In this document: positions 35,081-41,141 of the stretch, piece by piece
How the letters are laid out: each line of letters starts with the position of its first letter
Numbering within the stretch: the first letter of the stretch is position 1
Origin: CAZTCJ01 sp964612085
GTDB taxonomy: Bacteria; Pseudomonadota; Alphaproteobacteria; JAJFIK01
Length of the DNA: 41,141 bases
NCBI GenBank assembly: GCA_964612085.1
Contig: CAZTCJ010000027.1
Location: 1 to 41,141, forward strand
Direction: 5' to 3'
Made by a program: the position numbers and the translations under genes
Notes under the pieces: model-generated
The model's database searches: none
What the model was told of the DNA's origin: nothing
Seen by the model: the letters and a program-made list of their open reading frames with translations, nothing else

Positions 35081-37846
35081 ATGAATCCGATCGATATGGA
35101 TCCGATGGGTGCGGCGGCTGCCTCGGGGATTGTGGACACCACAAGCCTGCGGGACCGCTTGAACGCGCTTGCGCGGGACGGGGATCTGTCCGAAAGCGCG
35201 GCGCGCGAGGCCGTAATCCGTTTGCTCAAACAGACCGAGCAGACCGTCCAGGACGTCGTGTCGAGCCGCCTGCTCGCGGGCATGCCCGGCTATCAGATCG
35301 CCCGCGCCCTGTCGGATTACCGGGATGCGTCGATCCGCGCGCTCATCGACTTCGCCGGTCAGCGCGCGGGCGCCGTGCACAAACCTGCGCAAGGCCTGGC
35401 GGTCGCGGCCGTGGGCGGTTACGGGCGCGGCACCCTGGCGCCCCATTCCGATATCGACCTGCTGTTCCTGGTGCCGGACCCGGACGATCCGTGGGTCGAG
35501 CGCGCCATTCAGATCACGCTTTATACCTTGTGGGATATCGGGACCACCGTCGGCCATGCCACCCGCACCCTCGACCAGTGCATCGAACTGGCCCAGGCGG
35601 ACATGTCGATCCGAACGGCGCTTCTGGAAGCCCGCTATGTGGCCGGGGAAACCGAAACCTTCCGTGTCATGAAGGAGCGCTATTGGGACGAGGTCGCGAC
35701 CAGCGTGTCCGATTTCGTCGAGGCCAAGCTCGCCGAGCGGGACCGCCGTCACGCCCAGGCCGGGAATTCGCGCTACCGGGTCGAGCCCAATATCAAGGAC
35801 GGCAAAGGGGGCATGCGCGATCTGCATACCCTGTTCTGGATCGCAAAATATGTCTTCCGGGTCGATCAGCCCTCGGATCTTGTGGATGCGGGTCTGCTCA
35901 GCGCTCAGGAATTCAACACCTTCCAGCGCTGCGCCAGTTTTTTGTGGGATGTGCGCTGTCATCTCCATGCGCTGGCGGGCCGCTCCGAAGAGCGCCTCAC
36001 TTTCGATGTCCAGACCGAAATGGCGCGCCGTCTCGGCTACCGGGACCACGGTGGTGTGCGCGCGGTCGAGGCCTTCATGAAAAACTACTTCCTGGTGGCC
36101 CGGGAAGTGGGGGCGCTGACGGCCATCGTTGTCGCCGCGCTGGAAATGCAGAACGCGAAAGGCGCGCCGGGACGCCCCTGGTACCGCTCGGACGATGCGC
36201 AGACCCTGAAAGACTGGCCGGGCTTCGTAATGGAAGCGGGCCGCGTGAGCATCGGCCAGACCAATATTTTCGAAAAAGATCCGGTCAATCTGATCCGCCT
36301 GTTCGAGATCGCCGACACAAAACGCTGTTACATTCACCCCAACGCCTTGCGCATCGTGGCGCGCTCGCTGCATCTGGCTGATGAAAATCTGCGCCAGAAC
36401 GAGGACGCCAACGCGATTTTCCTGAAGCTGCTGAGCGATGGGCAGGACCCGGAACACACGCTGCGCATGATGAACGAAAGCGGTGTCCTGGGTCAGTTCG
36501 TGCCCGATTTCGGCCGGGTGGTGGCGATGATGCAGTTCAATATGTATCACCATTTCACCGTGGACGAACATTTGCTGCGGGCCATCGGCGAGATCGACCG
36601 TATCCTGAAGGGCAGCCTCAAGACGGATTTTCCGCGTGCCCACCGGGTGGCTCAGCGGATCCGCTCCCGCCGGGTGCTGTTCGTGGCCATCCTGCTCCAT
36701 GATATCGCCAAGGGGCGGGAAGAGGATCATTCCATCGCGGGCGAGCGCGTGGCGCGGGATCTGGGTCCGCGTCTGGGGTTGAGCCCGGCGGAAGTGGAAA
36801 CCGTCGCCTGGCTGGTGCGCTATCACTTGATCCTGAGCGACACGGCCCAGCGCCGGGACATCTACGACCCCAAGACGGCGCGCGACATGGCGGCGGTCGT
36901 TCAGACCCGGGAGCGTCTGCGTCTGCTCTTTGTTCTGACGATCGCCGATATCCGCGCCGTCGGTCCGACCACCTGGAACGATTGGAAGGCGCAACTGCTC
37001 GAAGGTCTTTATCTGGAGGTGGCGGAGCTTCTGGGCGGCGGCGAAGGCGCGCCGTCCCGCGCCGCCCGGGTGGCGGAGATCAAGGCCGCCCTCATGGAGG
37101 TGCTGACCGGCTGGTCCGAGCCCTTGCGCCAGCGGGCGGTGGACCGCTTCGAGCCGTCCTACTGGCTGGGCTTTCAACAGCCGGTTCTGGTGCGCCATGC
37201 CCGGCTGCTGCGTGTGGCGGAGCGGCGCAAGGCACTGGGCCGGCCGTTTTTGCTGGTGGATTGGGAGCGCGAACCCGATGACGGCGCGACCAATATCACG
37301 GTCGTCACGCAAGACCGGCCGGGCCTGTTCGCCCTGCTCACCGGTGCGCTGGCCGCCTCCCAGGCCTATCCGGTGGTCGCCAAGGCGTTCACCACCGCCA
37401 ATGGCATCGCGCTTGATGTCTTCGAGATCCAGGACGCGCAAGGCGCACCGTTTCTCGGCACCGACCGGATGAACCGCCTGCGCCGGCGCATTCTCGATCT
37501 GCTCGATGGCCGGCGGGAGGTGGACGCTATGCTGACACCGCGCCGCCTGTCGGAACGGATCCAGGCTTTTTCCGTGCCGCCCCAGGTGTTCTTCGACAAT
37601 GAGGCCTCGGAGACCTATACGGTGGTCGAGGTGGAGCATCCCAACCGTCCGGACCTGTTGTTCCGCGCCGCCGCGGGTTTGCGGGATCTGGGCCTGTCCA
37701 TCGGTTCGGCCCATTGCGTGACCTATGGCGAGCTGGCGGTCGATGTGTTCTATGTGAAGGACAAGGGCGGGCTGAAACTGAGGCGGACGGAGATGTTCGA
37801 GCGCATCGAGGCACGGCTGATCGAGGCCCTGGAGGCGGCGCGGTAA
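35081..37846 (+). CDS. glnD: Bifunctional uridylyltransferase/uridylyl-removing enzyme GlnD
   Basis: The glutamine sensor that adds UMP to PII proteins under nitrogen limitation and removes it in excess. The 921-residue protein has the nucleotidyltransferase motif GGYGRGTLAPHSDIDLLFL (about residue 110), then RYRVEPNIKDGKGGMRDLHTLFWI. The HD hydrolase domain has ILLHDIAKGREEDHS. Two C-terminal ACT domains (starting ITVVTQDRPGLFALLTGAL and VVEVEHPNRPDLLFRAAAGL) bind glutamine. The ATG at 35081 is chosen over an upstream frame opening at 35054. murJ follows after 27 bases. Confidence 0.97.
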   Translation: MNPIDMDPMGAAAASGIVDTTSLRDRLNALARDGDLSESAAREAVIRLLKQTEQTVQDVVSSRLLAGMPGYQIARALSDYRDASIRALIDFAGQRAGAVHKPAQGLAVAAVGGYGRGTLAPHSDIDLLFLVPDPDDPWVERAIQITLYTLWDIGTTVGHATRTLDQCIELAQADMSIRTALLEARYVAGETETFRVMKERYWDEVATSVSDFVEAKLAERDRRHAQAGNSRYRVEPNIKDGKGGMRDLHTLFWIAKYVFRVDQPSDLVDAGLLSAQEFNTFQRCASFLWDVRCHLHALAGRSEERLTFDVQTEMARRLGYRDHGGVRAVEAFMKNYFLVAREVGALTAIVVAALEMQNAKGAPGRPWYRSDDAQTLKDWPGFVMEAGRVSIGQTNIFEKDPVNLIRLFEIADTKRCYIHPNALRIVARSLHLADENLRQNEDANAIFLKLLSDGQDPEHTLRMMNESGVLGQFVPDFGRVVAMMQFNMYHHFTVDEHLLRAIGEIDRILKGSLKTDFPRAHRVAQRIRSRRVLFVAILLHDIAKGREEDHSIAGERVARDLGPRLGLSPAEVETVAWLVRYHLILSDTAQRRDIYDPKTARDMAAVVQTRERLRLLFVLTIADIRAVGPTTWNDWKAQLLEGLYLEVAELLGGGEGAPSRAARVAEIKAALMEVLTGWSEPLRQRAVDRFEPSYWLGFQQPVLVRHARLLRVAERRKALGRPFLLVDWEREPDDGATNITVVTQDRPGLFALLTGALAASQAYPVVAKAFTTANGIALDVFEIQDAQGAPFLGTDRMNRLRRRILDLLDGRREVDAMLTPRRLSERIQAFSVPPQVFFDNEASETYTVVEVEHPNRPDLLFRAAAGLRDLGLSIGSAHCVTYGELAVDVFYVKDKGGLKLRRTEMFERIEARLIEALEAAR

Positions 37847-37873
37847 ACCGGGTACGGAGAATAAAGGCAGGCC

Positions 37874-39463
37874 ATGAATTTGCTGCGCGCCACCGCCACT
37901 GTCGGCGGCATGACCATGATCAGCCGGGTGCTGGGCTTCGTGCGCGACGTGCTGATCGGCGGCGCGCTGGGCTCGGGGCCTGTGGCGGATGCTTTCGTGG
38001 TGGCCTTCCGGTTTCCCAATCTTTTCCGGCGTTTCTTCGCGGAAGGCGCGTTCAACGCGGCCTTCGTGCCACTGTTCTCGAAAAAAGTGGAAGGCGACGG
38101 CATGGAGGCGGCCAAGCGCTTCGCCGAGGAAGCCTTGAGCGTGCTGCTGGTCACCCTGCTCGGCCTCACCGCCATTGCCGAGATCGCCATGCCCTGGCTG
38201 ATGATGGCCATGGCGCCGGGTTTTATGGACGATCCGGAACGCTACGACCTGGCGGTGCTCTTTACCCGGATCGCATTCCCGTATCTCTTGTTCATGTCGC
38301 TGGTGGCGTTGCTGTCGGGCATCTTGAATTCCCTGGGGCGGTTCTCGGCCGCCGCTTTCGCGCCGGTGCTGTTGAACATCATCCTGATCGGCGCGATCCT
38401 GTTTTTGGCACCCCACCTGCCGACGCCGGGCCATGCCCTTGTCTGGGGCGTCTCGGCGGCGGGGCTCGCGCAACTGCTTTTGCTGATCTGGGCCTGCGCG
38501 CGCCAGAAAATCGTCTTGAAACTGCGCCCGCCGAAGCTGACGCCCGGCGTCCGCCGTCTGATCAAGCTGGGCGTGCCCGGCGTGATCGCGGGCGGCATCA
38601 CCCAGATCAATCTGGTGATCGGCCAGTTCGTGGCGAGCTTTCAGGACGGCGCGGTCTCGATCCTCTATTACGCCGACCGGATCTATCAACTGCCCTTGGG
38701 GCTGATCGGCGTCGCCATGGGCGTGGTGCTGTTGCCCGATATTTCGCGGCGTCTGCGCGCCGACGATGCGGCGGGCGCGCTGACCAGCCAGAACCGGGCG
38801 CTGGAGCTCTCCATGCTTCTGACCGTGCCGGCTGCGGTGGCCTGCGCCGTGATCGCCTATCCGATCATCAGCGTGCTGTTTCAGGGCACGTCCGAATTCG
38901 TCATGGGCGAGACCGAATTCACGGATGAGGACAGCCGTTTGACCGCGCTGGCGCTCACGGCATTCGCGTTCGGCCTGCCCGCCTTCGTGCTCATCAAGGT
39001 GTTCCAGCCCGCCTATTTCGCGCGGGAGGACACGGTGACGCCCATGCGCTATGCGGGCGTTAACACGCTGGTGAACATTGCCTTGGGGATCGTCCTGTTC
39101 CTGACTTTCGGCCTGGTGGGGCTGGCCGCCGCCACCTCCATCGCCGCCTGGGTCAATGTGGGCCTGCTGCTCGCCCGTCTGCGCCGCCTGGGTCATTTTG
39201 AGGCCGATGCGCGGCTGAAAGTGCGCCTGCCGAAGATCCTGATGGCGAGCCTCGCCATGGGCGCGGTGCTGTGGGGTCTGAACCTGGCGGTCGCCCCCTG
39301 GCTGGGTCAGGCCTATGGCTTCCAGGTGGCGGCGCTGGCGGTCCTCGTTTTCGGCGGTATCGGGGCCTTCGGCGCCCTGGCGCAAGTGACGGGCGCTGCC
39401 CGGATCTCGGAACTGAAAGCGGGTCTGGCGGGCAAGCCGAAACAGGTTTCGTCCGCGCCGTAA
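37874..39463 (+). CDS. murJ: Lipid II flippase MurJ
   Basis: Moves the peptidoglycan precursor lipid II to the periplasmic face of the inner membrane. The 529-residue polytopic protein starts MNLLRATATVGGMTMISRVLGFVRDVLIG and has DAFVVAFRFPNLFRRFFAEGAFNAAFVPLF, the most conserved MurJ block, including functionally important arginines. About 14 hydrophobic segments are seen. The ATG at 37874 lies 27 bases after the glnD stop, consistent with one operon. The frame is intact. Confidence 0.97.
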   Translation: MNLLRATATVGGMTMISRVLGFVRDVLIGGALGSGPVADAFVVAFRFPNLFRRFFAEGAFNAAFVPLFSKKVEGDGMEAAKRFAEEALSVLLVTLLGLTAIAEIAMPWLMMAMAPGFMDDPERYDLAVLFTRIAFPYLLFMSLVALLSGILNSLGRFSAAAFAPVLLNIILIGAILFLAPHLPTPGHALVWGVSAAGLAQLLLLIWACARQKIVLKLRPPKLTPGVRRLIKLGVPGVIAGGITQINLVIGQFVASFQDGAVSILYYADRIYQLPLGLIGVAMGVVLLPDISRRLRADDAAGALTSQNRALELSMLLTVPAAVACAVIAYPIISVLFQGTSEFVMGETEFTDEDSRLTALALTAFAFGLPAFVLIKVFQPAYFAREDTVTPMRYAGVNTLVNIALGIVLFLTFGLVGLAAATSIAAWVNVGLLLARLRRLGHFEADARLKVRLPKILMASLAMGAVLWGLNLAVAPWLGQAYGFQVAALAVLVFGGIGAFGALAQVTGAARISELKAGLAGKPKQVSSAP

Positions 39464-39489
39464 TGGACATTCGCCCTTGGGGTCGGCGC

Positions 39490-39517
39490 TTGACTGTTTA
39501 GCGTCTGCCGTTAGGAT
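39490..39517 (+). promoter_or_regulatory. Sigma-70-type promoter of trpS
   Basis: TTGACT (39490-39495) and TAGGAT (39512-39517) are separated by 16 bases in the 216-base gap between murJ and trpS, about 160 bases upstream of the trpS ATG. The rest of the gap would be a leader; I saw no T-box or attenuator structure in it. Confidence 0.55.
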
Positions 39518-39679
39518 CCCGCCGTCATTTATCACAAGAAGGGCCGGTCCCATGCCGATGGGTGTTTCGAAAGGCGGTTTTCAGGGTCTTTGGCGCGGCC
39601 GCGCCTGACACGTCTCCTGTGGCTTTGGCCGCGCGCCTCATCGAACCATCGGCTCACAGACTTTTCAGGGATCACGCCC

Positions 39680-40795
39680 ATGTCCGGCAAACCTGCTTCC
39701 GAACCGCCCGTGCCTTACGAGGGCCCGGCCCGCGTTTTCTCCGGCGTTCAGCCCACTGGCAATCTCCATCTCGGCAACTATCTAGGCGCCATCAAGCGCT
39801 TCGTGGCCATGCAGAACGAGATCCAGTACGAGCAAGTGCTTTACTGCGTCGTGGATATGCATGCCATTACCGTATTCCAGGAGCCGCAGGAACTGCGCCG
39901 GAACATCCGGGAGCTGACGGCCGCCTATATCGCCTGCGGTCTCGATGCGGAGAAAAGCATCATCTTCAATCAGTCCCAGGTGATCGAGCATGCGGAACTG
40001 GCGTGGATCTTCAACTGCGTGGCGCGCATGGGCTGGATGCAGCGCATGACTCAGTTCAAGGAGAAATCGGGCAAGCACAAGGAAAACGCCTCACTTGGCC
40101 TCTTCGCCTATCCTGCGCTGATGGCGGCTGACATCCTGCTTTACAAAGGCACCCATGTGCCCGTGGGCGAGGACCAGAAGCAGCATGTGGAGCTGGCGCG
40201 CGACATCGCCCAGAAGTTCAACAATGATTTCGACGCCCCCGGATTCTTCCCGCTGCCCGAACCGCTGATCCACGGGCCCGCGACCCGGGTCATGTCCTTG
40301 CGCGACGGCGAGAAGAAGATGTCCAAGTCGGACCCGTCCGATGCCTCCCGCATCAATCTGACCGACGATGCCGACGCCATCGCCCAGAAGATCCGCAAGG
40401 CCAAGACCGATCCGGAGCCGCTGCCCAGCGAGGCCGAGGGGCTCGAGGGCCGGGCGGAGGCCCGCAATCTGGTGGCGATCTATGCGGCCCTCAATGACGA
40501 AGATGTGAGCGCCGTGCTCGCGCGGTTCGGCGGCGCTCAGTTCTCCGGCTTTAAACAGGATCTGACGGACCTGGCGGTGGCAAAACTGGCGCCGATTGGT
40601 GCCGAAGTGCAACGGCTGATGGGAGATCCGGCGGAAATCGACCGGATTCTGGGCCGAAATGCGGCGCGCGCCCGGGCCATCGGCGCCCCGGTCATGGCCC
40701 AGGTCCGGGAATATGTCGGATTTGTACAGTCTTCGGGGCTTGAAATCGGCCGGGAGATGCGCGATGTCACAGGTCCACACGCGGGGCAGACCTAG
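39680..40795 (+). CDS. trpS: Tryptophanyl-tRNA synthetase
   Basis: Class I synthetase that charges tRNA-Trp. The 371-residue protein has the HIGH-equivalent FSGVQPTGNLHLGNYLGAIKRF near the N-terminus, YPALMAADILLYKGTHVPVGEDQKQHVEL in the tryptophan pocket region, and the KMSKS loop (KKMSKSDPSDASRI). I chose the ATG at 39680; the frame is open to 39590, but homologues start near the HIGH region. Length is slightly above the bacterial norm because of an inserted segment after KAKTDPEPLP, which is common in alphaproteobacteria. Confidence 0.97.
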   Translation: MSGKPASEPPVPYEGPARVFSGVQPTGNLHLGNYLGAIKRFVAMQNEIQYEQVLYCVVDMHAITVFQEPQELRRNIRELTAAYIACGLDAEKSIIFNQSQVIEHAELAWIFNCVARMGWMQRMTQFKEKSGKHKENASLGLFAYPALMAADILLYKGTHVPVGEDQKQHVELARDIAQKFNNDFDAPGFFPLPEPLIHGPATRVMSLRDGEKKMSKSDPSDASRINLTDDADAIAQKIRKAKTDPEPLPSEAEGLEGRAEARNLVAIYAALNDEDVSAVLARFGGAQFSGFKQDLTDLAVAKLAPIGAEVQRLMGDPAEIDRILGRNAARARAIGAPVMAQVREYVGFVQSSGLEIGREMRDVTGPHAGQT

Positions 40796-40842
40796 CCCCG
40801 CTGTTTCGTTTTGAGACTTGGCGTTTCGGGATTCGCAAGGCA

Positions 40843-41141
40843 ATGCGCAACGGTTTTGGATTGGCGGTTCTGGTCTTCGGCGCCCTCGCAGCCTGCAGCA
40901 TGATGGTGATCGATGTCCCGGCGCCCGCGACAAGCGATTATGCCGTCACGCCCAGCGTCTCGCTTTCCACGGCCTATGCGCATCATCCGTGCTGCTGCGA
41001 ATATGATGACGGCTCCCGCGCGGTCGTCGATCACGAAGATTGCGAAAAGGACGCCGGCGTCTGCGTCGATATGGACGCCTGCGAAGCGAACACGGACGAA
41101 AAGCTCAGTGAGCGTCTCGTGCGCCTGAGCCGTCCGGACTA
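40843..41141 (+). CDS. Small Cys-rich lipoprotein (runs to window edge)
   Basis: An open frame of 99 codons from the ATG at 40843 to the last base, with the final codon (TA-) incomplete; it may be a stop or Tyr. The N-terminus MRNGFGLAVLVFGALAAC is a clean lipoprotein signal with lipobox LAAC. The mature part contains CCCEYDDGS and then three spaced cysteines (EDCEK, GVCVD, DACEA), six in all, in an acidic context. Disulfide bonds or metal binding are possible. I recognise no family. It lies 47 bases after trpS. Confidence 0.6.
   Translation, partial: MRNGFGLAVLVFGALAACSMMVIDVPAPATSDYAVTPSVSLSTAYAHHPCCCEYDDGSRAVVDHEDCEKDAGVCVDMDACEANTDEKLSERLVRLSRPD

Noticed and set aside
34991..39553. A 1520-codon open frame on the minus strand, antisense to glnD and murJ
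   Set aside because: Both plus-strand genes are unmistakable. GC-rich codon usage removes stop codons from this antisense frame, and its translation is low-complexity and rich in His, Gln, Arg and Gly with no motif.

Overview
The window is a GC-rich chromosomal segment that reads as alphaproteobacterial. The evidence is gene content and order: hrcA-grpE, rph-rdgB-hemW, an lpoA-like gene divergent from rsmI-yraN, gshB-comM, and an olsB-mutS-glnD-murJ-trpS block, together with an OlsB-type ornithine acyltransferase and an NnrU protein. I cannot place it below class level. No rRNA, tRNA, CRISPR array, integrase or transposase was recognised.

Region 1 (1-14.5 kb) is mostly accessory. It opens with the 5' part of dnaK (minus strand). 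Then come a PH-domain membrane protein, a Fic-family AMP-transferase in a lower-GC cassette, a chagasin-type (I42) protease inhibitor beside a secreted papain-type (C1) protease, an AlkB-like dioxygenase, a TerC-family membrane protein with a small membrane partner, and three tandem ExbD-like genes. NnrU, an uncharacterised lipoprotein with a small membrane protein, a D-lactate dehydrogenase and a TIR-TM-TPR protein follow. hrcA and grpE lie beyond this block on the same strand as dnaK, so the block may separate parts of an ancestral hrcA-grpE-dnaK heat-shock cluster.

Region 2 (14.5-25.5 kb) is housekeeping: grpE and hrcA (heat shock), rph-rdgB-hemW (RNA processing, nucleotide-pool cleaning, haem chaperone), the lpoA-like lipoprotein divergent from rsmI-yraN, then sirB1-like, gshB and comM. 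Genes overlap or sit close together, which suggests two plus-strand operons. The divergent hrcA and rph promoters are readable.

Region 3 (25.6-31.2 kb) is again accessory: a RhuM-family protein, an RTX-type calcium-binding protein with an N-terminal beta-helix-like region, and a PAS-containing hybrid histidine kinase. Region 4 (31.2-41.1 kb) is olsB, mutS, glnD, murJ and trpS, all plus strand. A Cys-rich small lipoprotein runs off the right edge.

The most unusual signal is the Fic cassette. It is bracketed by a perfect 101-bp direct repeat of the 3' end of the PH-domain gene, and its Shine-Dalgarno lies inside a perfect 19-bp inverted repeat with further operator-like half-sites nearby. This looks like a small mobile or duplicated cassette with built-in expression control. 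Other points of interest are the three tandem ExbD-like genes without an ExbB, the protease/inhibitor pair, the 25-bp-stem hairpin between hrcA and grpE, and the TIR-TPR gene with a sharp internal change in base composition.
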